A stretch of DNA of 64,000 bases, taken from NCBI RefSeq assembly GCF_042432825.1, contig NZ_JBHLWN010000074.1:1-64000 (forward strand), read 5' to 3'. Made by a program: the position numbers and the translations under genes. The stretch comes from Gordoniibacillus chartarius. GTDB taxonomy: Bacteria; Bacillota; Bacilli; Paenibacillales; NBRC-103111. The notes beneath the pieces are model-generated. The model was not told the DNA's origin, did no database searches, and saw only the letters and a program-made list of their open reading frames with translations. Positions 1 through 8,181 of this stretch are shown one piece after another (the stretch's first letter is position 1; every line of letters begins with the position of its first letter).

Positions 1-384
1 ATATATCAAACAAATGTTCGCATGTGAAGGATTTGCTGAGGCAACTTGATATTCAAAAAAATTAATTTAATATTTATTTATCAGATAAATAGTTATCGGG
101 AACAACAACCGCCGGCCGCAATAAGAAGGCGCCGAACGCGCAGATACAACAAATGCAGCCCGACTCCTGATAGAGAACGGACTGCATATTATTTTGCTTT
201 ATGTTGATTAAGTGACGTCAGCTCTGTTGGTTTCGCGTAAAAGCCAAAAAAGATGGTATGCTGCCGGGCCCTCGAAAGACATATTTTTGTAAGCGGTTCC
301 ATAAAAATGTAATATAAAAATACAATAAAAGTATTGCTGCAACTACACACGTGAGCTATAACTATAGTACAGGGGTGATGCAAA
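1..384. other. AT-rich intergenic start of window
   Basis: No convincing gene is visible here. The first 100 bases are very AT-rich. The only long open frame, on the minus strand, overlaps the small plus-strand gene at 385 and reads as non-coding. The stretch ends with the probable promoter and ribosome binding site of that gene. Confidence 0.5.
334..362 (+). promoter_or_regulatory. possible sigma-A promoter of the 32-aa gene
   Basis: TTGCTG at 334-339 and TATAAC at 357-362 are separated by 17 nt. Transcription would begin only just before the AGGGGTG ribosome binding site, giving an unusually short leader, so another sigma factor or start point is possible. Confidence 0.35.
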
Positions 385-483
385 ATGTATAAAGGAACGT
401 TATTCAGAGGATTGTTGTGGGGCGGCCTGGCTGCCGCTGTGCTGTGGGGCATTGTTATTGTTGGAGTGAAATGGATATTTTAA
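385..483 (+). CDS. small single-pass membrane peptide (32 aa)
   Basis: This ORF is too short for normal gene calling but has the marks of a real gene. AGGGGTGATG lies 4-13 nt before the ATG, the 32 residues consist of a short basic N-terminus (MYKGTLFR) followed by an uninterrupted hydrophobic helix with GG and WG motifs, and it ends in KWIF. A perfect 8-bp hairpin begins two bases after the stop. The product should be a one-helix membrane peptide. I cannot name a family; small sporulation-associated or membrane-regulatory peptides look like this. Function unknown. Confidence 0.55.
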   Translation: MYKGTLFRGLLWGGLAAAVLWGIVIVGVKWIF

Positions 484-484
484 T

Positions 485-505
485 TTCGATACGTTGTGTA
501 TCGAA
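485..505 (+). terminator. hairpin directly after the 32-aa gene
   Basis: TTCGATAC (485-492) pairs perfectly with GTATCGAA (498-505) around a 5-nt loop. It is followed by a moderately T-rich stretch rather than a clean T-run, so it is only a probable terminator. Confidence 0.4.
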
Positions 506-549
506 TTCATATTTCTAATATACGCTACATGTTCCGAATTGTAAAGAGG

Positions 550-765
550 TTATTGACAGGATTGGACGTATAGATGTTCCTGAGGCATGCCGTACATGGA
601 ATCAACTGACTGTTCAGCTTCTTTCCGCGGGCCGCGATTGCGGGTACCCGGATCCTCCGGTCTACACGGCCCGAGCAGTTCTACTTTCCACTGTGTAAAA
701 AATTCCGCATTAATCCCCAGCTGCGCTGCAATAGCTTGAACCTCCAACAGCTTCTTCGCATTCAT
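550..765 (-). CDS. hypothetical protein (71 aa)
   Basis: A short reading frame starting MNAKKLLEVQ has an AGGGAGGA ribosome binding site about 12 nt upstream; a second ATG four codons earlier is too close to it. The first half looks like an amphipathic helix, the rest is polar and rich in Arg, Pro and Glu. No signal peptide, membrane segment or recognisable domain is seen. The open frame extends much further upstream, but that part reads as non-coding AT-rich DNA. Real but uncharacterised, or possibly spurious. Confidence 0.4.
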   Translation of the reverse strand: MNAKKLLEVQAIAAQLGINAEFFTQWKVELLGPCRPEDPGTRNRGPRKEAEQSVDSMYGMPQEHLYVQSCQ

Positions 766-1087
766 TCGGTATCCCATCCTCCCTAAGCTTGACGATCGGT
801 CGAATCCATGTGCCGGATGGGGGGCGATAATCATTGTGGGAGCGATGATTTTTACGATCCACAATAGATCTGTACCAACAATCCGCGAAGATTGTCCGGT
901 GAACGATGACGAAATAAAATCGAAATAATTAAAATAGTAGTTTATTGCAAATAACATATGAAGGGCTAGAATGATTTCCAAAATGTGGACGATAATAGAG
1001 GGTATAGGCATTTGTCATAATCATTCGCGTTTCGTCATAAATTTCATACAAGAAGGGGATACTTAGTGATTATGGGGTGAATCTGTC
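766..1087. other. intergenic, no gene recognised
   Basis: AT-rich spacer between the divergent small genes at 765 (minus) and 1088 (plus). Two copies of TCATAA lie about 20 nt apart shortly before the plus-strand gene, but I cannot assign a convincing promoter or operator. Confidence 0.4.
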
Positions 1088-1297
1088 ATGTTACGTGTTG
1101 AGAATATGATATTTTGTGTAAAATGTATGAATTTGAAGCCTGCGGAAGAAGCCGAGCGGAAATTTCGGACTGGCTATTTTAAGGTGACAATCCCTCTGGG
1201 AAGATGCCGAGTATGTGCGGATCTCGAATTATGTGCGGAGTTCGAGCTGAATCGACTGAATGAACAGGAGAATAGCTGGAACCCCAAGTTGGCTTGA
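1088..1297 (+). CDS. small four-cysteine protein, possible zinc ribbon (69 aa)
   Basis: The ATG is preceded by GGGGTGA at a good distance. The protein contains FCVKCMN near residue 10 and GRCRVCADLELC near residue 40, that is a CxxC followed by CxxC and one further Cys, the arrangement of small zinc-ribbon or rubredoxin-like knuckles. No membrane segment is present. It ends just before the promoter of the TIR gene and may be separately expressed. Family not recognised; zinc binding is inferred only from the cysteine spacing. Confidence 0.55.
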   Translation: MLRVENMIFCVKCMNLKPAEEAERKFRTGYFKVTIPLGRCRVCADLELCAEFELNRLNEQENSWNPKLA

Positions 1298-1329
1298 ACG
1301 ACAGGAAAAGAATTGCGGGTATACATTAA

Positions 1330-1358
1330 TTCCCAATAGTAGGAGAGTGTAGTATAAT
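1330..1358 (+). promoter_or_regulatory. promoter of the TIR-domain gene pair
   Basis: A perfect TATAAT (1353-1358) has a weak TTCCCA -35 box (1330-1335) at 17 nt. It lies 42 nt before the chosen start of the TIR gene and after the stop of the preceding small gene, so the pair probably has its own promoter. Confidence 0.5.
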
Positions 1359-1399
1359 AGCGTTATTGTAGTGTTTGAGATTTGGATAAGGGGATGTCC

Positions 1400-2440
1400 A
1401 TGCCGAGACTGGTAACGAAGCCGAACATCTTCATAGGCTCTTCCCGGGAGGCGATGAGGGTCGCCCGCGCTGTAAGCGAACAGCTCAGCTATGTCGCCCA
1501 GGTGACGCCGTGGTATGCGGGGACGTTCGGCGCGAATGAATATACGATGGATTCGCTGGAGAAGCAGCTGGACCGCTGCGATTACGGGATCTTCGTATTT
1601 GCGCCCGATGACATTGCGCTGCACCGCGGCAAGTACGTGTTCATGACGCGTGACAATACGCTGTTCGAGATGGGATTGTTCTGGGGCAAGCTGCGGCGAA
1701 GCCGCGTGTTCGCGATCGTTCCCAGCAGGGTGGAGGAGCGCGACGATCTCATAGCGGGGGAAGTCGTCAGGGACTTCCATCTGCTGTCCGATCTGCAGGG
1801 CATGACGCTGCTTAAGTACGATTGGCGCGATGACGGCAACCTGACCGCAGCGGTGGACGTCGCCTGCGGCCGCATTGCGGATGTGATCGCCGCGCAAGGA
1901 TGCTTTAACGATCCGGCCGCTGTAATTGCCGCGAAGGAGGAGGAACTGCAGCAGAAGCGGAGCGTGCTGCACTTTCTGTGGGAGTTCAGCCGGCATGTGA
2001 CGATTCACGCAGCGCCTGACCCGTACCAGGCATTGAGCGAAGCGGTCCGCAATTCGCTGCTGCCGCCGTCCGGGTTCCGGGTGACGGGCGCAGCCTTCTG
2101 GCAGAAGAAGGGGGCGGACGGACTCGGTCATGTCGGAGGCAATGTCGGAAGAGGAAGGTTTTTTACCTTCTCCGAGTATGAGCGCAAGATGGCGGAGAAC
2201 GACCGCAAGATTTATGTGCTGGATGTGTATTTGAGCGGAAAATGGGCGTTTTTCAAGCGCCGCGAGCTTGCGCAGGTATATGTGCTGTGCTATCCTTTAG
2301 GTACCGAGCATGTGATGTCCGTGCATATTTCCGGGCATCGGCCGCTCTCGCCGGAAGAACTTGGCGAGGTCGTTCGGATGAACGACGACCTGCTGCTGAC
2401 GATCGATCAGCTCGTTGGAGGGGATACGAATGAAACGTGA
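1400..2440 (+). CDS. CAP12/PCTIR-type TIR-domain protein (346 aa)
   Basis: Residues 8-115 match the bacterial TIR subclass used by CBASS and Pycsar effectors (Pfam CAP12/PCTIR TIR): the strand NIFIGSS, a region with two acidic helices, then RDNTLFEMGLFWGKL around residues 84-98, whose Glu90 corresponds to the conserved NAD-cleaving glutamate. In that family cleavage of NAD+ follows ligand sensing during phage infection. The C-terminal 170 residues are a different domain whose last part (VHISGHRPLSPEEL) resembles the closing segment of a GAF-like sensor; I see no STING or SAVED signature. The ATG at 1400 is chosen because AAGGGG lies 6 nt upstream; in-frame starts at 1382 and 1394 fit worse. 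No CD-NTase or cyclase is adjacent, so the trigger is unknown. NADase activity is inferred. Confidence 0.8.
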   Translation: MPRLVTKPNIFIGSSREAMRVARAVSEQLSYVAQVTPWYAGTFGANEYTMDSLEKQLDRCDYGIFVFAPDDIALHRGKYVFMTRDNTLFEMGLFWGKLRRSRVFAIVPSRVEERDDLIAGEVVRDFHLLSDLQGMTLLKYDWRDDGNLTAAVDVACGRIADVIAAQGCFNDPAAVIAAKEEELQQKRSVLHFLWEFSRHVTIHAAPDPYQALSEAVRNSLLPPSGFRVTGAAFWQKKGADGLGHVGGNVGRGRFFTFSEYERKMAENDRKIYVLDVYLSGKWAFFKRRELAQVYVLCYPLGTEHVMSVHISGHRPLSPEELGEVVRMNDDLLLTIDQLVGGDTNET

Positions 2441-2630
2441 ACATCAGAAGGGCTTGCGTTCCATCGCCTCTGCCCAGGGCAGCCGTTTGGTCCGCAGGAA
2501 GAAGAAGAGCTTCGCTTCGCCGCTAAGCGCGGCTGGCGTGTTCATCGGACCGTCGGTAGACGGATCGGATAAGGAATTTGTGAAGGTGCTCAGCGGGGAC
2601 GTGACGCGCCGCAAGCCCTCATTTGCGTAA
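2430..2630 (+). CDS. small basic protein coupled to the TIR gene (66 aa)
   Basis: The start codon lies inside the end of the TIR gene (11-nt overlap) with GGAGGGG at proper spacing, so translation is probably coupled. The protein is strongly basic in its first half (MKREHQKGLR, RLVRRKKKS) with a glycine- and valine-containing middle and a basic tail. It has no membrane segment. A perfect 11-bp terminator follows. Such a tightly linked small partner could be an inhibitor or accessory protein of the TIR effector, but this is inference; no family is recognised. Confidence 0.6.
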   Translation: MKREHQKGLRSIASAQGSRLVRRKKKSFASPLSAAGVFIGPSVDGSDKEFVKVLSGDVTRRKPSFA

Positions 2631-2643
2631 ATAACAGCAGGGT

Positions 2644-2682
2644 AGAAGACCGCGGACCCCATGGGGACGCGGTCTTCTTTGT
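2644..2682 (+). terminator. intrinsic terminator of the TIR operon
   Basis: AGAAGACCGCG (2644-2654) and CGCGGTCTTCT (2668-2678) form a perfect 11-bp stem; the loop contains the CCCCATGGGG palindrome. A short T-run follows. Confidence 0.8.
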
Positions 2683-2762
2683 GCATGTAGCGACAATATG
2701 GAATCAGCCTAGCCATCGAGAGTGCAGGAACACGCTCGATCGCGGGAGGAGCCCAAGGGCAC

Positions 2763-2805
2763 AAAAAAGCCCGCCCATCGCGAACAGTTGCGGCAGGGCG
2801 GGCTT
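2763..2805 (-). terminator. intrinsic terminator of the DUF2621 gene
   Basis: On the minus strand the 10-bp stem AAGCCCGCCC/GGGCGGGCTT is followed by a run of six T. It sits 37 nt after the stop codon of the minus-strand gene. Confidence 0.8.
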
Positions 2806-2841
2806 GCGGCTTCAGCTTCACCGAAGGAATTCGCAGCGCGG

Positions 2842-3270
2842 TCAGTTCAGCAGATGCTTGTACGCGCTGTAGTCGATATTTTGCTTGTCGAGGAAGCTGG
2901 TCAAGCTCTTGTAATCGCGGCGCGGCGTCGCCAGAATGTACCCGCGGATGCAGTGGTCGCGCGTCACTTCCTTGGCGCCGTCCTGCAGCGCAACCTCGCC
3001 GATCTTCGCGGCGATGGAGTGCTTGGCGATATCGCGGAACGGGCCCGGCACCGGCGAGACGAGCTGATCGAGGAACGCCTTGCTGTCGTCGGTCCACAGG
3101 TGGCGGGACGCTTCGACCCAGTGATTTTGCCAGTCGAGCTTGGATTTGCCGTCTTCGCGCGGCAGCACCTTGAAAAACTTGCGGAACATGAAATAGCCGC
3201 CGATCGCCATAAAGCCCAGCATGATGAATGCCCAGATCACGATAAAAATCATAAACGTACCGTTCGGCAC
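2842..3270 (-). CDS. DUF2621-family membrane protein (YneK-like)
   Basis: A 142-residue protein with one N-terminal membrane helix (about residues 6-27, including GFMAIGGYFMFRKF) and a cytoplasmic domain with the conserved stretches RHLWTDD, VPGPFRDIAKHSI and IRGYILATPRRDY. I recognise this as the DUF2621 family, typified by Bacillus YneK; its biochemical role is not known. The GTG start is supported by AGGTGA seven nucleotides upstream. Monocistronic, ending in a clear terminator. Confidence 0.75.
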   Translation of the reverse strand: MPNGTFMIFIVIWAFIMLGFMAIGGYFMFRKFFKVLPREDGKSKLDWQNHWVEASRHLWTDDSKAFLDQLVSPVPGPFRDIAKHSIAAKIGEVALQDGAKEVTRDHCIRGYILATPRRDYKSLTSFLDKQNIDYSAYKHLLN

Positions 3271-3419
3271 GACGCTTCACCTCATCGATTACGGAGTCAG
3301 TTCAACCCCCATTATACCTCATTTTGCAGGCGTCTCCAACCGCCCCCGGTAGACTTGCAGCACTAGGCGAGGTAAAATAAAACGGATACCACATTAACGA
3401 AACAAGGGGCGAACCCATA

Positions 3420-4559
3420 ATGACGAAGATCGGCTCACATGTGTCATTTTCCGATAAAGGATTGCTTAACGCCGCTACCGAAGCGGTCTCATACGGCTCA
3501 GGAACGTTCATGATCTACACGGGTGCGCCTCAGAACACGAGACGCAAGCCGATCGAGGATCAATTCGTCGAGGAAGGCCACGCCGTGATGAAGGAAGCGG
3601 GCATCGACGAGATCGTCGTTCACGCGCCTTACATTATTAATCTCGGTTCGTACAAGCCGGAGACGTACCGCCTTGCCGTCGATTTCCTGCAGGACGAGAT
3701 GCGCCGCACCGATTACTTGGGCGTGCGCAACATCGTGCTGCATCCGGGCGCGTATACGGATAAGGATCCGGAGTACGGCATCGACCGCATCGCCGAGGGC
3801 CTTAACGAAGTGCTCGCCGGCGTGAAGGATGCGACGAACGTGAACATCGCGCTCGAGACGATGGCGGGCAAGGGCTCGGAGCTCGGCCGCTCGTTCGAGG
3901 AGCTTGCGGAAATTATGGAGAAGGTCGAATTCAACGACCGGCTGACGGTCTGCCTCGACACCTGCCACGTTCACGATGCGGGCTATGATATAGTGAACGA
4001 TCTGGACGGCGTGCTGGAGCGCTTCGACAAGACCGTCGGATTGGACAAGCTGGCCGTCATTCACTTGAACGACAGCAAGAATCCGCGCGGTGCCGCGAAA
4101 GACCGCCATGCGCCGGTCGGCTCCGGCTGGATCGGCTTCAAGGCGATTCACAACGTGGTTCACCACGAGAAGCTGAAGCATCTGCCGATGATTCTCGAGA
4201 CGCCGTGGATCGGCAAGGACGCAAGCTCGGAGCGACCGATGTACGAAGCGGAGATCGCGCTGCTGAGCGGCAAAGCGGCCGAGCGCTTCGGCAGCGAGTT
4301 CTTCGAGCACGTCGAGAAGCTGGGCCATTTCTTCGAAAAGCAGGATATCCATCACCGCGAATTCATCCTGAATACGTGGGAGCTGCTGAAGAACGACGCG
4401 AAGGCGAAAAAGGCGGACGGCCGCGAGCCGATGGAGCGTCTGTACGATCTGATCGTTGCGGAGCAGCTGTTCGGCGCCGAACTGAGCGAGGAGCAGATCA
4501 ATCACCGGCTGACCGCTTGGCTGGCGGGCAAGGATGCGCTTATGGCGCTGGCGCAGTAA
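3420..4559 (+). CDS. nfo: endonuclease IV (AP endonuclease) with C-terminal extension
   Basis: Zinc-dependent apurinic/apyrimidinic endonuclease of base excision repair. Residues 1-285 carry the TIM-barrel signatures of Nfo: IGSHVSFSDKGL, FMIYTGAPQNTRR, HAPYIINLGS, NIVLHPGAY, ALETMAGKG, LDTCHVHDAGYD, HLNDSKNPRGAAKDRHAPVG and LETPW, which contain the three-zinc ligands. The family is normally about 280-300 residues; here about 95 more follow, largely helical (HFFEKQDIHHREF, LTAWLAGKDALMAL). The ATG has AAGGGG ten nucleotides upstream. Flanked by its own 3' hairpin, so probably monocistronic. Confidence 0.93.
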   Translation: MTKIGSHVSFSDKGLLNAATEAVSYGSGTFMIYTGAPQNTRRKPIEDQFVEEGHAVMKEAGIDEIVVHAPYIINLGSYKPETYRLAVDFLQDEMRRTDYLGVRNIVLHPGAYTDKDPEYGIDRIAEGLNEVLAGVKDATNVNIALETMAGKGSELGRSFEELAEIMEKVEFNDRLTVCLDTCHVHDAGYDIVNDLDGVLERFDKTVGLDKLAVIHLNDSKNPRGAAKDRHAPVGSGWIGFKAIHNVVHHEKLKHLPMILETPWIGKDASSERPMYEAEIALLSGKAAERFGSEFFEHVEKLGHFFEKQDIHHREFILNTWELLKNDAKAKKADGREPMERLYDLIVAEQLFGAELSEEQINHRLTAWLAGKDALMALAQ

Positions 4560-4583
4560 GCTTAGGCGCAGCGGTGCGGCGTG

Positions 4584-4632
4584 TGAGCGGCGATTGCCGG
4601 AGGACTTAAGGACCGCCGGCTAATGCCGCTCA
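4584..4632 (+). terminator. long hairpin after nfo
   Basis: TGAGCGGC (4584-4591) plus GCCGG pairs with CCGGC plus GCCGCTCA (4625-4632), with a symmetric 4-nt internal loop. No T-run follows, so this may stabilise the nfo transcript rather than terminate it. Confidence 0.45.
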
Positions 4633-4696
4633 TCGCCGCTTATTGCCGTTGCGTTGAATACATATAACATGCATGGAGCAATTAGGGAGGAACCAT

Positions 4697-5599
4697 ATGG
4701 AACGCATCGTTAGCAGCAGCAAGGCGGCATCCGATCAAGCATTACGAAACCGGGCGCGGATGCTTATCTCTTGTCCCGACCGGCCGGGTATTGTCGCCGC
4801 CGTATCGAAATTTTTGTTCGAGCACGGGGCGAACATCGTATCGTCCGACCAGTATACGATGGACCCGGCGGGCGGCCTGTTTTTTATCCGCATCGAGTTT
4901 GACCTGGAGTCGCTCCCGGAGCGCCTGTCGGCGCTCGAAGCGAACTTTGGCGCGGTGGCGCAGCAGTTCGAGATGAATTGGAAGCTGTCGCCGGCCAGCC
5001 GCAAGAAGCGGCTCGCGATCTTCGTCTCGAAGGAGGATCACTGCTTGCTTGAGCTGATGTGGCAGTGGCAGGCGGGCGATCTGGACGCGGATATCGCGGT
5101 CATCGTGAGCAACCATCCGGATATGAGACCGATCGCGGAATCGTTCGGGGTGCCGTATCATCATGTGCCGGTTACAGCGGAGACGAAGGCGGAGGCGGAG
5201 CGCCGCCAGATCGAGATCGTTGAGGAAGCGCAGGCGGATACCGTCATTCTCGCCCGTTATATGCAAATTATTTCGCCGGTATTCATTGAGCGGTTCCGCA
5301 ACCGGATGATCAACATTCACCACTCGTTCCTGCCCGCCTTTGTCGGCGGCAAGCCTTACGCTCAGGCGCACAATCGGGGAGTGAAGCTGATCGGGGCGAC
5401 GGCGCATTATGTGACCGAGGAGCTGGACGGCGGGCCGATTATCGAGCAGGACGTACAGCGCGTCAGTCACCATGACAAGGTTGAGGATTTGAAGCGGATC
5501 GGCCGCCACATCGAACGGATCGTGCTGGCGCGCGCCGTCGTATGGCACAGCGAGGACCGCATCATCGTTCACGAGAACAAAACGGTCGTGTTCAATTAA
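4697..5599 (+). CDS. purU: formyltetrahydrofolate deformylase
   Basis: PurU hydrolyses 10-formyl-THF to formate and THF, balancing one-carbon pools. An N-terminal ACT domain (residues 10-90, SCPDRPGIVAAVSKFLF) precedes a formyltransferase-fold domain (about 105-295) with VSNHPDMRPIAESFGVPYHHVPV, LARYMQIISP and NIHHSFLPAFVG, which includes the catalytic His of the family. The 300-residue length is typical. The start at 4697 has AGGGAGG six nucleotides upstream; an ATG eight codons earlier has no such site. Its end overlaps the convergent AraC gene by 8 bp. Confidence 0.93.
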   Translation: MERIVSSSKAASDQALRNRARMLISCPDRPGIVAAVSKFLFEHGANIVSSDQYTMDPAGGLFFIRIEFDLESLPERLSALEANFGAVAQQFEMNWKLSPASRKKRLAIFVSKEDHCLLELMWQWQAGDLDADIAVIVSNHPDMRPIAESFGVPYHHVPVTAETKAEAERRQIEIVEEAQADTVILARYMQIISPVFIERFRNRMINIHHSFLPAFVGGKPYAQAHNRGVKLIGATAHYVTEELDGGPIIEQDVQRVSHHDKVEDLKRIGRHIERIVLARAVVWHSEDRIIVHENKTVVFN

Positions 5600-6563
5600 G
5601 AGAAGAGTCGCCGGTCGAACCCCCGGGCGGCACGGAAGGGCTGTTGCGCAGGCGCCGGTACGCTTGCGGCGACAGCCCTTTGTATTTCTGGAAGGCGCGG
5701 AATAACGTCTGGGTAGAGCCGTAGCCGACTTCGGCGGCGATGTCCGCAATCTTCATCTCGGTGGAGGCCAGCAGGGAACAAGCATGCCTCAAGCGAATCT
5801 CGTGCAGCAGCCGGACGAACGGCTGGCCTGTATGCCGGTGGATGAGCTCGCTGAGGTGTGTCGTGTGAAAATGAAACATGCGTGCCAGTCCGGCCAAAGA
5901 CAGCTCCTCGCGGAAATGCGCATGGATATACGTAATAACTTTCCACAGGCCGGCGGGCATATGGCCGGGCGGGCCGGGCGCGGCGGCCGCCGCCGGGCTT
6001 CCGGCAGCGGCGCCGGCATTTACGGCAGGCTGGGCTTTAGCGCCGACCAGCTTCTCCCGGCGGGCCCGGTCGAACCGGACGAGCGCCTCCGTCAGCTTCG
6101 CTTTGACGAGCGCCCGCTTCCACGGGCGGTCGCTTTCGAATTCCTCCAGAATGCTCCGCATCAGCTCCCGCATGCTCTCTTGCTCGGCGCCCGTGAATTG
6201 CACATACGCCGGCAGCGCCGGGTCCACGTCGAATAGAAGGCGGTTCAGCCCCCAATCGGCTTCGCCGGGCGCCATCAACAGATCCATACTGAGCATGCAG
6301 TTGTAGAGCCGGAGCGGCCGGCCCGGTTTGGCGTGCAGCTCGTGAATTTGGTAAGGCAGCAGGAAAGTGAACGTGCCGGGCTGCATGACATGCATGGCGC
6401 CGTTCACGATTTCCGTGCCGAGCCCTTCGATCACGAACGACAGTTCAAGACAATCGTGCCGATGGGACGGGAACGTGCTGTGGATCGTATGGACGGCATA
6501 TTCGCAAGGGAAGCTCGTGCCCGAGCTGCCGTCATTGGAGAGCGTGAACGGAAATATCGTCAT
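5592..6563 (-). CDS. AraC-family regulator with cupin sensor
   Basis: The 323-residue protein has an N-terminal cupin-type sensing domain (FPSHRHDCLELSFVIEG, residues 35-55), an alanine-, glycine- and proline-rich linker around residues 195-215, and a C-terminal double helix-turn-helix (about 220-305; LAGLARMFHFHTTHLSELIHRHTG, then IADIAAEVGYGSTQTLFRAF) typical of AraC. Such proteins usually bind a small ligand, often a sugar. The start has GGAGG eight nucleotides upstream. Its target is not evident: neighbours are purU (convergent) and a membrane protein on the same strand. Confidence 0.88.
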   Translation of the reverse strand: MTIFPFTLSNDGSSGTSFPCEYAVHTIHSTFPSHRHDCLELSFVIEGLGTEIVNGAMHVMQPGTFTFLLPYQIHELHAKPGRPLRLYNCMLSMDLLMAPGEADWGLNRLLFDVDPALPAYVQFTGAEQESMRELMRSILEEFESDRPWKRALVKAKLTEALVRFDRARREKLVGAKAQPAVNAGAAAGSPAAAAAPGPPGHMPAGLWKVITYIHAHFREELSLAGLARMFHFHTTHLSELIHRHTGQPFVRLLHEIRLRHACSLLASTEMKIADIAAEVGYGSTQTLFRAFQKYKGLSPQAYRRLRNSPSVPPGGSTGDSSLN

Positions 6564-6653
6564 GGAGAACCTCCGTAACCACAAGAGTCATGACCGAAAT
6601 GGCGATATGCGATATTGTACCATGAGGGCGGAAAGCCGCCGAGCCGAGCCGAG

Positions 6654-7109
6654 TCAGGCTGGTCCGGCCGGTACCTTTGCGGACCGCTTCCATAAGCCGC
6701 AAGCGCCCAGCGTCAAGCCGAAGAGCATATGTCCCGCCGACCACCAGAGCCAGGCGATGCGGTCATCCAGCTCCGGTACGCGCTCGGACAGCAACGATAG
6801 CGGTACGTACAGCGGGATGGCCGCAATACCGAGCAGCGCCCCCCAGAACAGCGGCCATCTCCGGCGGCGCATCAGCCGCGCAAAGACGGCGCCGAGCGCA
6901 GCCGCAAACCCGAGGTGAAGCGCGAATTCCACCCATTCCGGCAGCGGCCGCGCGAGCAGAGGTATGAAGTCGACGTTAAGCAGCAGCGTGTAGACGCGCG
7001 CCCCCGACCACGCCTGGGCCAGCTTCAGAAACAGTCCAAGCGCGGTGCCGGCGGCGAGGCCGCTGCCGATCCCTGCGGTATAGGAGACGTGCGGGCAGGT
7101 TAGCGGCAT
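6654..7109 (-). CDS. hypothetical integral membrane protein (151 aa)
   Basis: Four hydrophobic segments are visible (approximately residues 10-32, 60-80, 85-108 and 120-140), separated by a basic RLMRRRRW loop, with a short cytoplasmic tail. I do not recognise the family. It starts 22 nt after the CDF transporter gene on the same strand, so the two are probably co-transcribed; no metal-binding His cluster is seen that would tie it to metal transport. Weak ribosome binding site ACGGGAG upstream. Confidence 0.65.
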   Translation of the reverse strand: MPLTCPHVSYTAGIGSGLAAGTALGLFLKLAQAWSGARVYTLLLNVDFIPLLARPLPEWVEFALHLGFAAALGAVFARLMRRRRWPLFWGALLGIAAIPLYVPLSLLSERVPELDDRIAWLWWSAGHMLFGLTLGACGLWKRSAKVPAGPA

Positions 7110-7131
7110 GATTTTCGCTCCCGTTACGGTA

Positions 7132-7989
7132 TTAGTGGGGCTCGATATGAACGTGCACGTGCCGGATCCGGTGCTTCTCCCTCAGCTTATGCTCGATGTT
7201 CTCCGTAATGGCATGGCTGTCGTAAACGCTCATGCGCTGATCCACTTCAATCGTTAAGTCGACAAAGACGTGACTGCCGTGAATGCGTCCCTTAATATCC
7301 TTTACGTGCTCGACGCCTTCCATAGAAGTTACCGTCGCCTTATACGTCTCCAGTTCCTTGTCGTCGAAGCCGTCCGTCAGCAGGTGCGTGGCCTCTTTGA
7401 AAATGTCGACGGCGGTTTTGCAAATGACGAGCCCGACGATAACCGCTGCCAGCGAATCGAGCCAGTACAGTCCCCAGACCGTTCCCAGAATGCCGATGAA
7501 TGTACCTAGACTTACGAGCATATCCGAACGGTTGTCCGCTGCGGCGGCTTTCAAGGCCAGACTGCCCGTCACGCGGGACAGCCTCAGGTTGTAACGGTAG
7601 ACCGCGTACATGACGGCCGCCGCGAAGAGGGCGGTCCAGGCGGCGGCCGCATTCGGCACAGGCACCTCGCCCTTCAAGAAGCGGGTGACGGACTGGAACA
7701 ATACTTCGATGCCGACAACGGCCATAATGAACGAAGCGACCAGAGAGGCAACCGTTTCCGCACGTGAATGTCCGTACCGGTGCTCGGCGTCTGCAGGCTT
7801 GCGGGCGATGCGGAGACCAATCACAACGGCCAGAGAAGCGACGATATCGGACGAATTGTTCAGGCCGTCGGCAAGCAGGGCTTGCGAGCCCGAGGCGTAG
7901 CCTACGGCGAGCTTCATAACGGATAGAAAAATATAAGCGCCTATGCTGAGCCAAGCGCCGAATTCGGCGGCGGGTTTCGTTCGTTCCAT
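7132..7989 (-). CDS. cation diffusion facilitator (CDF) metal exporter
   Basis: Proton-driven exporter of divalent metals such as Zn, Co, Fe or Mn across the cytoplasmic membrane. The 285-residue protein has six membrane helices with the metal-site pairs LADGLNNSSD (helix II) and AAADNRSD (helix V), plus HRYGHSRAET in the loop, and a C-terminal cytoplasmic domain ending in a His-rich tail (RHVHVHIEPH). Asn and Asp ligands in helix II resemble the Fe/Mn-type subgroup rather than the His-containing Zn type. Start supported by AGGAG upstream; earlier in-frame codons read as non-coding. Confidence 0.9.
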   Translation of the reverse strand: MERTKPAAEFGAWLSIGAYIFLSVMKLAVGYASGSQALLADGLNNSSDIVASLAVVIGLRIARKPADAEHRYGHSRAETVASLVASFIMAVVGIEVLFQSVTRFLKGEVPVPNAAAAWTALFAAAVMYAVYRYNLRLSRVTGSLALKAAAADNRSDMLVSLGTFIGILGTVWGLYWLDSLAAVIVGLVICKTAVDIFKEATHLLTDGFDDKELETYKATVTSMEGVEHVKDIKGRIHGSHVFVDLTIEVDQRMSVYDSHAITENIEHKLREKHRIRHVHVHIEPH

Positions 7990-8181
7990 ACACGACACTC
8001 CTATCGAAGTGAACTTCGGTGCCATTATACATAAGGAGAATCGTGTGGGTCTAGAGAAACAGTGTTGCGCCGCGCAAGAAGATTTACGGCGCTTCAACAC
8101 AGTTTGCGGGGGCAAACGATGTTGCTCCGGGGCAACACGGGAACGCGGCGGAGCTGAGCGGAGGAGAATGCGGGGATCGGC

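Noticed and set aside
189..452. 87-codon minus-strand frame
   Set aside because: It overlaps the well-supported 32-aa plus-strand gene, has no ribosome binding site, and its sequence is low in protein-like character.
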